A stretch of 64,000 bases of DNA from Clostridia bacterium (GCA_017936375.1 JAGBFR010000059.1:1-64000), one strand, 5' to 3'; counted from the stretch's first letter, positions 42,580 through 52,332 are shown. Translations and numbers: made by a program. Notes: generated by a model not told the origin, from the letters alone.

Positions 42580-43899
42580 TCACTCCGCGTAAAAATCGCA
42601 GGCGAGCGGGTTGGAACGCAGCGCCTCAATCATATTGAGCGCGCGCGCGGCAATCGCGCCGTAGCGCTCCTGCTTGTTGCGGATGCGCTTTTCATACGGC
42701 TCAAGCAGGCCGAAATTCGCATTCATCGGCTGGAAATCGCCCGCCGCATGCGCGACATGATGGGCGAGCGCGCCGATGGCCGTCAGCCGCGTAAAGTCGA
42801 CCGGCTCCATGCCCAGCATCTGCCGCGCGAGGGAAATGCCCGCGACCATGCCGCTCGAGGCGCTCTCCACATAGCCCTCCACGCCGGTCATCTGCCCGGC
42901 AAAGTACGTGCCCGGGCGCGCGATCATCTGATAATGCTCGTCAAGGAAGCCCGGAGAGTGCAGGAAGGTATTGCGGTGCATGACGCCGTAGCGCAGGAAC
43001 TCGGCGTTTTCAAGGCCCGGTATCATGGAGAAGACGCGCTTCTGCTCGCCCCACTTGAGCCGGGTCTGGAAGCCGACGAGGTTGTACATCGTGCCCTCGG
43101 CGTTCTCCGCGCGCAGCTGCACGACGGCATAGGGCTCGCGGCCCGTGCGCGGATCGGTGAGGCCGACGGGCTTCATCGGGCCGAAGGCCATGACCATCTC
43201 GCCCCGGGAGGCCATGACCTCGATGGGCATGCAGCCCTCAAAGACCTGCTTCCCGTCAAAGCCGTGCACCTCCGCCTTCTCCGCCGTGAGCAGCGCCTCG
43301 TAGAAGGCCATGTACTCCTCGCGGTTCATCGGGCAGTTGAGGTAGTCGTCGCCCCTGCCGTAGCGCCCGGCGCGGAAGACCTTGTCCATGTCCAGCGATT
43401 CGCCGGAGACGATGGGCGCCGCCGCGTCGAAGAAATTGAGCGTCTCAAGCCCCGGCAGCGCAGCGATCTTCTCCGCCAGCGCATCGCTGGTCAGGGGACC
43501 GGTGGCGATGATCACATTCCCCTCCGGGATCTCATGGACCTCGCCGCGCACGACCTCGATGAGCGGATGCTCCCCGATCGCCCTGGTGACATAGGCGGAG
43601 AAGGCCTCGCGGTCCACCGCCAGCGCGCCGCCCGCAGGCACGCGCGTCGCGTCCGCCGCCTTCATGATCAGGCTGCCGAGCTGGCGCAGCTCCTCCTTGA
43701 GCAGGCCGACGGCATTGGTCAGCTGGTCGCTGCGCAGGGAGTTGGAGCAGACCAGTTCAGCAAAGCCCGCGCTGTGATGCGCGGGCGTATAATTGTCGGG
43801 CTTCATTTCCATCAGGGTGACCCTGACGCCGCGGGAGGCCAGCTGCCACGCGGCTTCGCAGCCGGCGAGGCCGGCTCCGATGACTGTAGCGTTCAACAT
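42580..43899 (-). CDS. trmFO: tRNA m5U54 methyltransferase, folate/FAD-dependent
   Basis: 439 residues. TrmFO features: FAD motif [29 protein letters not shown], the segment [39 protein letters not shown], and [24 protein letters not shown]. The enzyme makes ribothymidine at position 54 of tRNA using methylenetetrahydrofolate, and replaces TrmA in most Firmicutes. In many genomes it follows topA in a topA-trmFO-codV-hslVU run; here topA, trmFO, hslV and hslU keep that order, with codV missing and repeats in the gaps. Confidence 0.96.
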   Translation of the reverse strand: MLNATVIGAGLAGCEAAWQLASRGVRVTLMEMKPDNYTPAHHSAGFAELVCSNSLRSDQLTNAVGLLKEELRQLGSLIMKAADATRVPAGGALAVDREAFSAYVTRAIGEHPLIEVVRGEVHEIPEGNVIIATGPLTSDALAEKIAALPGLETLNFFDAAAPIVSGESLDMDKVFRAGRYGRGDDYLNCPMNREEYMAFYEALLTAEKAEVHGFDGKQVFEGCMPIEVMASRGEMVMAFGPMKPVGLTDPRTGREPYAVVQLRAENAEGTMYNLVGFQTRLKWGEQKRVFSMIPGLENAEFLRYGVMHRNTFLHSPGFLDEHYQMIARPGTYFAGQMTGVEGYVESASSGMVAGISLARQMLGMEPVDFTRLTAIGALAHHVAHAAGDFQPMNANFGLLEPYEKRIRNKQERYGAIAARALNMIEALRSNPLACDFYAE

Positions 43900-43961
43900 A
43901 CAAATCCTTTACTGTTCAAAAGTCCATATCGCCGAAGGAATTGCGGCTCATTCCACCCGCA

Positions 43962-44136
43962 TTCTCCCTCCGTCATCGCCGGCAGCGATGACACCTCCCT
44001 CCCGGAGGGAGGCTTGGCGCGTGCTTCTTCTGCAAATCATTGCATCTGACCTGCAAATCAACGCTTTTTCAAGGCTCCCTCCGGGAGGGAGCTGGATGCC
44101 CGAAGGGCAGACTGAGGGAGCTGTCGGGCGTTATGG
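43962..44136. repeat. Inverted pair of palindromic repeat family B
   Basis: The left unit has CTCCCTCCGTC, hairpin CATCGCCGGCAGCGATG and CTCCCTCCCGGAGGGAGG; the right unit is reversed, from GGCTCCCTCCGGGAGGGAGC through GCCCGAAGGGC to GACTGAGGGAGC. It lies between the topA stop and the trmFO start. Confidence 0.8.
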
Positions 44137-44178
44137 CCTGCCATATATCCGTCTATGGTCATAAGCCATGGCTCACGC

Positions 44179-46302
44179 TCACTCCTCCTCGTCCTCGCCG
44201 GCGTCCTGCACGAGCACGCGCTCGCGGCAGGTTTCATTGGCGCAGACGTGGTAGCTTTCGCCCTTGCGGCCGCGCTTGAAGACCATGTAGCCGCCGCACT
44301 TGGGGCACTTCTCCTCCACCGGCATCTCCCAGGAGACGAACTCGCACTCGGGATAGCGCTCGCAGCCGTAGAACTTGCGGCCCTTGCGGGAGGTCTTTTC
44401 AAGCAGGGTGCCGCCGCAGGCCGGGCAGGGCGCGGCGATCTCCTTCTGGATGGCCTTGGTGTTGCGGCAGTCCGGGAAATTCGGGCAGGCGAGGAAGCGG
44501 CCGAAGCGTCCAAGCTTGTAGACCATCATCGCGCCGCACTTGTCGCAGACGACGTCGGACTCCTCATCCTTGATCTCGATCTTCTCGATCTGCTCCTCGG
44601 CAACCTTGAGCGTCTTTTCAAACGGGCCGTAGAAGTCGCTGAGGACCTCGCGCCAGCCGCGCTCGCCCTCCTCGACCTCGTCAAGCTGCTCCTCCATGCC
44701 CGCGGTGAAGGCAAGGTCCACGATGTCGGAGAAGTACTCCTTCATCACGTCCGTGGTCATCACGCCCAGCTCCGTCGGGAAGAGCTGCTTCTTTTCCCTC
44801 ATGACATAGCCGCGGGCGATGATGGTGGAGATCGTCGGCGCGTAGGTCGACGGGCGGCCGATGCCCTTCTCCTCCAGCGCGCGCACGAGGGACGCCTCGG
44901 TATAGCGCGGCGGGGCCTGCGTAAAGTGCTGCGTGGGAAGGACATCCTCGACCTTCGCCTCCGCGCCCTCGGTCACATCCATCAGCGCGGCCTTGACCTC
45001 GTCCTCCGTGCCCTCGTCACGGCCCTCCTCATAGACGGCGGTAAAGCCGGCGAACTTCATGCGCTCGCCGCTGGCGCGCAGGATCACGCCGTTGTCCGAC
45101 GCGACCTCAATCTGCTGCGTCTCATAGACGGCGTCCGCCATCTGGCAGGCCATGAAGCGCAGGTACACAAGGCGGTAGAGGTTATACTGATCGCGGGAGA
45201 GGGACGCCTTCACATCCTCCGGGCGCAATTCGACATTGGACGGGCGGATGGCCTCGTGCGCGTCCTGCGCGCTCTTACGGCCCTTGTAGACGACCGGCTT
45301 CTCCGGCACGAACTCCGCGCCGTAGCGGGTCTCAATCGCCTCGCGCGCGGCGGAGACGGCCTCGTCGGAGAGGCGGACGGAGTCGGTACGGATGTAGGAA
45401 ATCAGACCGAGCGTGCCGCGGCCCTCGACGTCCACGCCCTCATAGAGCTGCTGGGCGATCTGCATGGTCTTGGAGGTGGAGAAGCCGAGCTTGCGGCTGG
45501 CCTCCTGCTGCAGATTCGAGGTGGTAAACGGCGGAGCCGGGTGCTTGCGGCGCTCGCCGCGCCTCACGCTGGTGATGGTGAAGCAGCCGGCCTCGATCTG
45601 CGCCTTTGCCGCCTCGGCCTCGGCGGCGCAGGCAATGGCGGCGCGCTCGCCGCCCACGCTGTACAGGCGTGCGGTCAGCTTCTGCCCGCAGGCGCTCAGC
45701 TTCGCCTCGACATGCCAGTACTCCTCCGGCTCAAAGGACTCAATCTCCTGCTCGCGGTCCACGACCATGCGCGTGGCGACGGACTGGACGCGGCCGGCGG
45801 AGAGGCCCTTCTTGATCTTCACCCACAGCAGCGGGCTGATCTTATAGCCCACGAGGCGGTCGAGCATGCGGCGCGCCTGCTGCGCATCCACCAGCTCCAT
45901 GTTGATCTGCCTCGGGGTCTTGATGGCGCTCTTGACGGTCTTCTCCGTGATCTCGTTGAATTCCACGCGGCAGGCGCTCTGCGGGTCGATGCCCAGAATG
46001 GCCGCAAGATGCCAGGAGATGGCCTCGCCCTCGCGGTCCGGGTCAGTGGCGAGGATGACGGACTTCGCGCCCTTCGCCTCCTTGCGGATGCGCTCGAGCA
46101 CCTCTCCCCTGCCGCGGATGGTGATATACTTGGGCTCAAAGCCATTCTCAACGTCGACGCCCAGCTGGGACTTGGGCAGATCGCGGACATGGCCGTTGGA
46201 GGCCTCCACCTTATACGTCCTGCCCAGGAACTTTGAAATCGTGCGCGCCTTGGCGGGCGACTCCACGATGACCAGCTTATACGACGGTTTACGCGTGCTC
46301 AA
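44179..46302 (-). CDS. topA: DNA topoisomerase I
   Basis: 707 residues from a TTG start with GGAGG seven bases upstream; the extra upstream in-frame codons lack a ribosome binding site. The Toprim domain opens with KLVIVESPAKARTISKFLG and contains VILATDPDREGEAISWHLA. The active-site tyrosine is in LISYIRTDSVRLS. Three C4 zinc ribbons follow at the C terminus (CDKCGAMMVYKLGRFGRFLAC; CPACGG...YPEC; CPKCGG...NETC). It relaxes negative supercoils. It has a strong own promoter and lies between trmFO and dprA, the normal dprA-topA-trmFO Firmicute order. Confidence 0.96.
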   Translation of the reverse strand: MSTRKPSYKLVIVESPAKARTISKFLGRTYKVEASNGHVRDLPKSQLGVDVENGFEPKYITIRGRGEVLERIRKEAKGAKSVILATDPDREGEAISWHLAAILGIDPQSACRVEFNEITEKTVKSAIKTPRQINMELVDAQQARRMLDRLVGYKISPLLWVKIKKGLSAGRVQSVATRMVVDREQEIESFEPEEYWHVEAKLSACGQKLTARLYSVGGERAAIACAAEAEAAKAQIEAGCFTITSVRRGERRKHPAPPFTTSNLQQEASRKLGFSTSKTMQIAQQLYEGVDVEGRGTLGLISYIRTDSVRLSDEAVSAAREAIETRYGAEFVPEKPVVYKGRKSAQDAHEAIRPSNVELRPEDVKASLSRDQYNLYRLVYLRFMACQMADAVYETQQIEVASDNGVILRASGERMKFAGFTAVYEEGRDEGTEDEVKAALMDVTEGAEAKVEDVLPTQHFTQAPPRYTEASLVRALEEKGIGRPSTYAPTISTIIARGYVMREKKQLFPTELGVMTTDVMKEYFSDIVDLAFTAGMEEQLDEVEEGERGWREVLSDFYGPFEKTLKVAEEQIEKIEIKDEESDVVCDKCGAMMVYKLGRFGRFLACPNFPDCRNTKAIQKEIAAPCPACGGTLLEKTSRKGRKFYGCERYPECEFVSWEMPVEEKCPKCGGYMVFKRGRKGESYHVCANETCRERVLVQDAGEDEEE

Positions 46303-46356
46303 TTCTATTCCTCCAAATCGCGGACATGCCGCATATAAATACATCAAACGCAAAAA

Positions 46357-46385
46357 AGGATACCAGCCCTTTTTGATTCTGTCAA
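46357..46385 (-). promoter_or_regulatory. Sigma-A promoter of topA
   Basis: The minus strand has TTGACA at 46385-46380, a 17-bp spacer and TATCCT at 46362-46357, about 55 bases before the TTG start. Confidence 0.8.
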
Positions 46386-46486
46386 GGACGTTTTTTGAAA
46401 TCCGTGGGAAGTTTCTTCATTATATGCCTGTTTTATGCGCAGGATGCGGGGCGGAAACGGTACCGGCGGAGAACCGCATCCGTCAA

Positions 46487-46517
46487 AAGCAAAAGCGGCC
46501 CAGGGCCGCTTTTGTTC
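46487..46517 (-). terminator. Terminator after dprA
   Basis: An almost perfect stem AAAAGCGGCC / GGCCGCTTTT with a tiny loop, flanked by T-rich sequence on both strands, separates dprA from the topA promoter. Confidence 0.8.
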
Positions 46518-46526
46518 TTTGCTCCA

Positions 46527-47675
46527 TCACGCCAGCACGTAGCGCAGGCCGGGCAGCGCGTCGATCACGCCGTCCAGTTCAAGCATCGTCAGCTCCGACC
46601 CCAGCGCGTCCGCCGCGACGCCCGTGCGCTCGCAGAGCGCGTCAAAGTCCATCTCGCCCCCGCACAGCGCCTCATACACCGCCTGCCCCGCAGGCGACAG
46701 CCCCTCCGGCATCCTGCGCGGGGCGGAGGCCTCCGCCTCCGGCTGCGGCACGGCGGGGACTGCGGGCTTTATCACAGCGCGGCGGATGCGCACCGGGCGC
46801 ACGCCCGGCGTCTGCCGCTCGACAACGACACAGGAGAGGATATCCTGCCCGCAGGTGACCAGCCGCGCGCCGTCGGCGATGAGCTGATGCGGGAGGACGG
46901 ACTTTGGATTTTCCACGCTGCCGGGGAGGGCGAAGACCTCGCGCCCCTCGTCCAGCGCAATATTCGCAGTGGTCAGCGCGCCGCTGCGCGCGGGCGCCTC
47001 CGTCACCAGCACGCCGAGGCTCAGCCCGGCGATGATCCTGTTGCGGTCAAGGAAGGTATAGCGCCCGGGCTGCATCTGCGGCGGGTACTCCGATATCACG
47101 CTGCCGCCCTGCGCGAGAATCCGCTCCATCAGCGGCCTGTTCTGCTCGGGATAAAACTGCTCATGCCCGCCGCCGAGGACGGCGATCGTCCTGCCGTGCA
47201 CATCCAGTGCGCCCTCGTGCGCCTGCGCGTCGACGCCCAGCGCGAGGCCGGAGATGATGCACGCGCCGCCCTGCGCCAGCTCCCGCGCGATGCGGCGGGT
47301 ATGCTTGAGGCCATAGGCCGTGGCATCCCGCGTACCGACGACGGCGACGGGCAGCGGATCATCAAGAGACGCCGCGCCGCGCACAAAGAGCAGATGCGGC
47401 GGCCGGATCGTCGCGGCGAGGCGCTGCGGATAGCCCTCGTCCCCGGGGATGAGGAGGGTATACGCCTGCAGGGAATCAATAAGCCGCTGCGCATCACGAA
47501 GAGACGCGCGGAAGGCGGAGACGCCCGATGGCGTCAGCTCCTTTTCATACGCCTTCGGCTCCCCGGCGAGGGCCAGCGCGCTGCCGGCGGCGCTGAGCGC
47601 GCGCTCCCGCGTGGCCCAGCCGATCCCCCGCGTCATGACGAGCAGCGCCCGCGCCTCACGCTCCGTAAGCGGCAT
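46527..47675 (-). CDS. dprA: DNA-processing protein A (DprA/Smf)
   Basis: 382 residues from the ATG of MPLTEREARALLVMTRG. The Rossmann-like core contains YPQRLAATIRPPHLLFVRG, VAVVGTRDATAYGLKHTRRIA, SGLALGVDAQAHEGAL, VLGGGHEQFYPEQN and the conserved ALTTANIALDEGREVFALPG. A C-terminal winged-helix-like DML1 region (SPAGQAVYEALCGGEMDFDALCERTG) is present. DprA loads RecA on incoming single-stranded DNA during transformation. No other competence genes are visible in the window. Confidence 0.94.
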   Translation of the reverse strand: MPLTEREARALLVMTRGIGWATRERALSAAGSALALAGEPKAYEKELTPSGVSAFRASLRDAQRLIDSLQAYTLLIPGDEGYPQRLAATIRPPHLLFVRGAASLDDPLPVAVVGTRDATAYGLKHTRRIARELAQGGACIISGLALGVDAQAHEGALDVHGRTIAVLGGGHEQFYPEQNRPLMERILAQGGSVISEYPPQMQPGRYTFLDRNRIIAGLSLGVLVTEAPARSGALTTANIALDEGREVFALPGSVENPKSVLPHQLIADGARLVTCGQDILSCVVVERQTPGVRPVRIRRAVIKPAVPAVPQPEAEASAPRRMPEGLSPAGQAVYEALCGGEMDFDALCERTGVAADALGSELTMLELDGVIDALPGLRYVLA

Positions 47676-47712
47676 ACCCTCACCCCAGTTCCTTCGCAAA
47701 CATTCGCACTTC

Positions 47713-48492
47713 TCAGGCGTCCATCCAGAGGTAATTCATAAACAGCGGCACCTGCTTCTCCCAGTCGGCCTCGCAGTGATGGCCGCCCTGCTGGCAGTAC
47801 AGGCGCGTATTCGCCCCGCGGAGCTCAAGCCGCGCGGCGAGCTCGCTGTTGCGGTAGGTCATATCATCCCGGCTGTCCGAGCGGGGATATTCCTTGGTGC
47901 CGTGGCCCTCCTCCGAGCCCCAGGAGAGATAGACACGCGTGTCCGGGTCGATCTCGCAGGAGGCGATATCCGCCACGAAATCCTCCATGCACGGCTGAAT
48001 CGAGCTGGAGAGGCACGCCGCTTTTGAAAAATAGCGGTTATGCCGGATGACGGTGTACAGGCTCATCAGCCCGCCCATCGAGGAGCCCGCGATCATCGTG
48101 CATTCGCGGAAGGGCCACGTCCTGAACGTGCTGTCGATCATGGGCTTGAGCTCGTCGATGATCCAGCGGACAGTCGTCTCGCCCGTGCCGCGGATCTCGC
48201 CGAGGAAGCCCTTCTTGAAGTGATACGGGCAGTACTCGACAAGCCTGTTCGTGCCGGTGTGGCTGCACTCCATGCCGACGATGATCAGCTGCTTGCCCCA
48301 CTGGTCGAGGAATTCCTTCATGCCCCAGCTCTTGCCGTAGGTCGCATCCTCATTGAAAAAGAGATTGTGCCCGTCAAAGAAATAGACGACGGGATAGCGC
48401 TCGCCGCTCGTCTCGTAATCCTCCGGCAGCCAGATATGCAGCATCCGCATTTCATTGGCGGGGGTAAACAGGAATTCCTTTTTGATCACCAT
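47713..48492 (-). CDS. Esterase-family alpha/beta hydrolase (PF00756)
   Basis: 259 residues. Pattern of the putative-esterase/S-formylglutathione hydrolase-like family: MLHIWLPEDYETSGERYPVVYFFDGHNLFF, nucleophile elbow MIAGSSMGGLMSLYTVIRH, acid candidate around YLSWGSEEGHGTKEYP, and catalytic histidine in QQGGHHCEADWEKQVPLFMNYL. No signal peptide, so a cytoplasmic carboxylesterase, perhaps removing acetyl or feruloyl groups from imported oligosaccharides or cleaving siderophore esters. The exact role is not evident from neighbours. Confidence 0.88.
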   Translation of the reverse strand: MVIKKEFLFTPANEMRMLHIWLPEDYETSGERYPVVYFFDGHNLFFNEDATYGKSWGMKEFLDQWGKQLIIVGMECSHTGTNRLVEYCPYHFKKGFLGEIRGTGETTVRWIIDELKPMIDSTFRTWPFRECTMIAGSSMGGLMSLYTVIRHNRYFSKAACLSSSIQPCMEDFVADIASCEIDPDTRVYLSWGSEEGHGTKEYPRSDSRDDMTYRNSELAARLELRGANTRLYCQQGGHHCEADWEKQVPLFMNYLWMDA

Positions 48493-48550
48493 GTTGCTTC
48501 TCTCCCGTTATTTGTATTTTTGGGGGATATCCGTTTTAAGGCGCGCGCCG

Positions 48551-49900
48551 CTACTTCCACGCGCGCGCCAGCTGCGCCATGCCCGCCTCGATGGCGGCCT
48601 CGTCCATGCCGGCGAAGCCAAGGAGCACGGACCGCTCCTCCCGCGCGCCGGGGCTGACGATGCCGTGATCGCACAGGCGGCTGACGCGCACGCCCGCCTG
48701 CGCCGCGCGGGGCACAAGCTCCTGCGCCGGGGTCCTTCCCCCGACGGTCAGGAGCGCATGCAGGCCCGTGCCGAAGTAATGAAACTCGCCCAGCTGCGCC
48801 GCCGCGCGCTCCATCGCCTGCAGCCTGCCGCGGTAGATGACGCGCATGCGGGCGATGTGCCGCTCCAGATGGCCGCCGGAGATGAACTTGCGCAGCGTCT
48901 CCTGCTCAAAGCCCGACACGCTGCAGGCGGTATGCAGCTTTCGATACGCCGGGACGAGTGCCTCCGGCAGCACCATGAAGCCAAGGCGCAGACCGGGCGC
49001 GAGCGTGCGCGAGAAGGTATTCATATAGACCACCTGACCGCCGGGGTCAAGCGCCGCCAGCGCGGGCAGGCCGCGCCCGAAGAGGCGGAATTCGCTGTCA
49101 TAATCGTCCTCGAGGATATAGCCGCCGGTCTCCTGCGCCCAGCGCAGCAGCGCCTCGCGCCGCTCCATATCCATCTCGCTCCCCGTCGGGAACTGATGCG
49201 ACGGCGTGACATACGCCGCGCCCGCGCCGCACAGATACAGCGCGCGCACGTCGATCGCCCCGTCCGACAGCGGCGTCGGCGCGATACGCGCTCCATTGGT
49301 CGTGAGCACGCGGCGCACGCGGGAATAGCCCGGGTCCTCCACGGCAAAGAGCTTCTCCCGCCCGATGAGCGCGACGAGCGACGCGGCAAGCACCTCCGTG
49401 CCCGCGCCAAGGACGATGCGCTCCGGCGCAGCCTCGACCCCGCGCATGCTGCGCAGCATGGACGAGAGCTCACAGCGCAGCGCATAGGACCCCTGCGGAT
49501 CGCCGGACATGAGCAGCGCCGTGCTCTGCTCGCTGAGCACCTCGCGCATCAGCCGCGCCCATGCGGCGTACGGGAAGTGCTCCGCATCCGCCGTGCCGGT
49601 GGAAAAGTCCCAGCGGATGGGCGGCTCCTTCGCCGGAGCGGCGGGCGCGTCCTGCGGCAATTCCCCGGCGACATACATGCCGCTGCGCGGACGGCTCTCG
49701 CAGTATCCCTCGCTGACAAGGCGCGCATACGCCGCCTCCACCGTCGCCTGACTGACGGAGAGATGGGCGGAGAGCTGCCGCTTGGAGGGCAGGCGCTCGC
49801 CGGAGGCCATGCCCCCGCCCATGATCTGCGCGCGCAGCGCCTCATAGAGCTGGTCGCAGAGCGTCGTGCGGCTCTGCGGATTGAGCGTGCAGGTAAACAA
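48551..49900 (-). CDS. MocR/PdxR-type regulator (GntR HTH + aminotransferase-like domain) with Arg at the PLP lysine
   Basis: 449 residues from a TTG start with GGAGG eight bases upstream. A GntR winged helix (LYEALRAQIMGGGMASGERLPSKRQLSAHLSVSQATVEAAYARL) is joined to a fold-I aminotransferase domain with VLGAGTEVLAASLVAL, AYVTPSHQFPTG and YILEDDYDSEFR. The block that normally carries the PLP aldimine lysine, [G/N]TFSK, reads MNTFSRTLAPGLRLGF: Arg298, codon CGC at 49009-49007. Regulators of this class sense PLP, GABA or amino acids. Loss of the lysine suggests non-covalent or altered effector binding. No PLP synthesis gene is adjacent. Confidence 0.88.
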   Translation of the reverse strand: MFTCTLNPQSRTTLCDQLYEALRAQIMGGGMASGERLPSKRQLSAHLSVSQATVEAAYARLVSEGYCESRPRSGMYVAGELPQDAPAAPAKEPPIRWDFSTGTADAEHFPYAAWARLMREVLSEQSTALLMSGDPQGSYALRCELSSMLRSMRGVEAAPERIVLGAGTEVLAASLVALIGREKLFAVEDPGYSRVRRVLTTNGARIAPTPLSDGAIDVRALYLCGAGAAYVTPSHQFPTGSEMDMERREALLRWAQETGGYILEDDYDSEFRLFGRGLPALAALDPGGQVVYMNTFSRTLAPGLRLGFMVLPEALVPAYRKLHTACSVSGFEQETLRKFISGGHLERHIARMRVIYRGRLQAMERAAAQLGEFHYFGTGLHALLTVGGRTPAQELVPRAAQAGVRVSRLCDHGIVSPGAREERSVLLGFAGMDEAAIEAGMAQLARAWK

Positions 49901-49932
49901 GCGGGGAACCTCCTTTCGGCAAATTCGTTTTC

Positions 49933-50168
49933 GGGAGGAGCAGAGCCCCTCCCCTACATCAGATCGGCAAAACAGCGCAGCCCTGCCGCGGCAAGGCGCG
50001 GAAGAAGCTTGGGCGGGCGGGGTGGGGCCTGCAGAGCTGGCGGCGACAGCCGCCGGTAGCCCTGCCCTTCACAAGACCAGACCATGCAGATCCACACAGC
50101 CACAGCGCCCGCAGGCTCCCTCAGTCTGCCTCCGGCAGCCAGCTCCCTCCCGGAGGGAGCTTCGACGC
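49933..50168. repeat. Cluster of repeats E, C and B between the MocR and GTPase genes
   Basis: 49933-49958 is a copy of 26-bp repeat E (GGGAGGAGCAG...CCCTCCCCTACA). 49975-50066 is a copy of repeat C (CCCTGCCGCGGCAAGGCGCGG...GGTGGGGCCTG). 50106-50168 is a single family B unit (GGCTCCCTCAGTC, hairpin CTGCCTCCGGCAG, CTCCCTCCCGGAGGGAGC). The 326-bp gap 49901-50226 contains nothing else. Confidence 0.8.
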
Positions 50169-50226
50169 ATCCAGCTCCAGCCAATCAGCGGAACTCAATC
50201 CATCCGCAAACAGACTGGGAGGAGAA

Positions 50227-52170
50227 TTACGCCTCCACCTCGCAGTGCGCCCACTCGCGCACATGATCCCACGCGACATAGAAGCCCGCGCCATGGCTGC
50301 AGAAAACGCTGCCGGTCGGGTTGCGCTCGTCACCGAGGGGATTGTAGCCGATCTCGGCAACAATCTTCTCCTGCTCCGGGCAGGGCGCGTAGCGGTCAAA
50401 GCGCGCGCTGATTCGCCCATGCCCGCGCGTGGCGGCGGCAAAGCGCGTCGGATAATCCCAAAAGGCCGCGGCGGTGCAGCTGCCGCAGAGGGACGCCTCG
50501 TCCCCGTCGTACTCCGGCGCGCCGATGTCTGCGCCCATGCGCAGCAGCTCGCCCGTCACGCGGGCAAGCGCCTCCTGCGGCATCGCCAGCTCAAAGCGCA
50601 TATACGGCTCAAGGAGCACGGATTTCGCGTGCATGAGGCCGTGGCGGATGGCGCGGTAGGTCGCCTCGCGGAAATCGCCGCCCTCGGTATGCTTGAGGTG
50701 CGAGCGGCCCGCGATGAGCTCGACGTGAATATCGGTGATCGGGCTGCCGGTCAATACGCCCGGATGCTCGCGCTCAAGGACATGGGTGCGCACGAGCCTG
50801 CGCCAGTGCAGCTCCAGCGAATTGGGCGGGCAGGCAGAGTCATACGTCACGCCGCTGCCGACCGGGCCGGGCGACATGCGCAGCCACGCCTCGGCATAGT
50901 GGCGCAGCGGCTCGTAATGGCCGATGCCGATGACGGGCTCGGCGATCGTCTCGCGATAGAGCACCTCCGGCTGGCGGAAGACCACCTGATCGCCAAAACG
51001 CGAGGCAAGCAGGCTCTGCAGCACCTCAATCTGCACCGCGCCCATGATGCCCACGCTCAGCCGCCCCTCCTGCGCGCGCACGCGCAGCAGCGGGTCCTCC
51101 TCCTCCAGCTCCTTGAGGTGCTGATGGAGCGCCCGCGCATCCAGCGGCGGCACGGGATCGACCTGCACGCTCATCACCGGCACGAGCTCCGGCTGGGTGA
51201 GGCCAAAGCCCTCGCCCACGATCTCGCCGGGGCGCGCCTCAAGGCCCGCGGCGGCGACGGTCTGCCCGGCAAAGGCCTCCTGCACGGGCGAAAGCTTCGC
51301 CCCCTGCACGCTGTAGAGCGCGCTGATCTTCATCTCCCCCGCCAGCGTCGGGATGACGCTGCGCGCGCTGACGCTGCCGGAGGTGACCTTCATATACGTC
51401 ATGCGCGTGCCGCTTACGCGGCGGACGCGATAGACCTGCGCGGAAAACGCCTCGCCCTCCCGCGCTGCGCAGCCGGTATGGCAGAGCGCGGAGACGGCGG
51501 TCAGCAGCGCGTCTACCCCCTGATCCGTCAGCGCGCTGCCGGGGATCACGGGGAAGATGGCGCGGGACAGGAACGCGCGGCGCAGGCCGCTCAGATAATC
51601 CTGACGGGAGGCCGCGCCGTCAAAGTGCTGCTCAAGCAGCTGCTCGTCGCGCGCGGCGAGCTCCTCGCGCAGCTCCTCCTGCGGGAGGCTCGTCAGCACA
51701 CAGTCCGGGCTCAGGAGGCGATGCATCTGCGCAAGCGCGGCTGTCGGGTCCGCGCCCGTTCTGTCCGTCTTATTGAGGAAGATCAGGGTCGGGACGCCGC
51801 GCTTCTTGAGCATATTGAAGAGGGTGACGGTATGGCTCTGCACGCCCTCGGCGCAGGAGATTACCAGCAGCGCCGCGTCGATGACGGACAGCGCGCGCTC
51901 CATCTCGCCCGAAAAGTCGACGTGACCGGGCGTATCCATGAGCGTGACCTCCAGCATCCCGCCGCCCTCCGCGCCCGGGAGCGTGAAGGACGCCTGCTCG
52001 CTGAAGATGGTGATGCCGCGGGCGCGCTCGAGCGCGTCGCCGTCCATAAAGGCGTCGCCATGATCGACCCGGCCCACGCGGCGGATGACGCCGGTATGCG
52101 AGAGAATCTGCTCGCTGAGCGTGGTCTTGCCCGCGTCGACATGCGCGGCTACGCCGAGTACGATTCGCAT
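50227..52170 (-). CDS. EF-G-like GTPase of the Tet(M)/Tet(O) ribosomal protection family
   Basis: 647 residues from the ATG of MRIVLGVAAHVDAGKTTLSEQIL, with AGGAGG upstream. G motifs: AHVDAGKT, ERARGITIF, DTPGHVDFSGEMERALSVIDAALL, FLNKTDRTG. Domains II-V of the EF-G type follow, including FELAMPQEALARVTGELLRMGADI. Length matches ribosomal protection proteins (about 640). Sequence is clearly divergent from the well-known mobile Tet(M)/Tet(W) proteins and its base composition matches its neighbours, so I regard it as a resident chromosomal GTPase acting on the ribosome. Tetracycline protection is possible but unproven. Confidence 0.85.
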   Translation of the reverse strand: MRIVLGVAAHVDAGKTTLSEQILSHTGVIRRVGRVDHGDAFMDGDALERARGITIFSEQASFTLPGAEGGGMLEVTLMDTPGHVDFSGEMERALSVIDAALLVISCAEGVQSHTVTLFNMLKKRGVPTLIFLNKTDRTGADPTAALAQMHRLLSPDCVLTSLPQEELREELAARDEQLLEQHFDGAASRQDYLSGLRRAFLSRAIFPVIPGSALTDQGVDALLTAVSALCHTGCAAREGEAFSAQVYRVRRVSGTRMTYMKVTSGSVSARSVIPTLAGEMKISALYSVQGAKLSPVQEAFAGQTVAAAGLEARPGEIVGEGFGLTQPELVPVMSVQVDPVPPLDARALHQHLKELEEEDPLLRVRAQEGRLSVGIMGAVQIEVLQSLLASRFGDQVVFRQPEVLYRETIAEPVIGIGHYEPLRHYAEAWLRMSPGPVGSGVTYDSACPPNSLELHWRRLVRTHVLEREHPGVLTGSPITDIHVELIAGRSHLKHTEGGDFREATYRAIRHGLMHAKSVLLEPYMRFELAMPQEALARVTGELLRMGADIGAPEYDGDEASLCGSCTAAAFWDYPTRFAAATRGHGRISARFDRYAPCPEQEKIVAEIGYNPLGDERNPTGSVFCSHGAGFYVAWDHVREWAHCEVEA

Positions 52171-52204
52171 GAAAGAACCTCCTGAGATAAGCAATGTCTA
52201 TTTC

Positions 52205-52332
52205 GCGCTGCGGCGCGGGAACCTCATCCGTCTCGGCTTCGCCGATCCACCTTCCCCTCACAGGGGAAGGCTTTTGGGGCTGACGACAAACCTCGTCAAC
52301 CAGCCGCGGCAATGCGCGGAAGCAGCTTGGGA
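52205..52332 (+). repeat. Family A repeat followed by the left half of a repeat C copy
   Basis: 52205-52280 is a family A unit (GGAACCTCATCCGTC, hairpin TCGGCTTCGCCGA, CACCTTCCCCT / AGGGGAAGG, CTTTTGGGG). From about 52300 the left half of repeat C begins (CAGCCGCGGCAATGCGCGG...CAGCTTGGG) and is interrupted at 52333 by mini-element D. This begins an 825-bp gene-free stretch (52171-52995). Confidence 0.8.

Noticed and set aside
50227..52170. Acquired tetracycline-resistance gene on a mobile element
   Set aside because: No conjugation or transposition genes are nearby and base composition is native.
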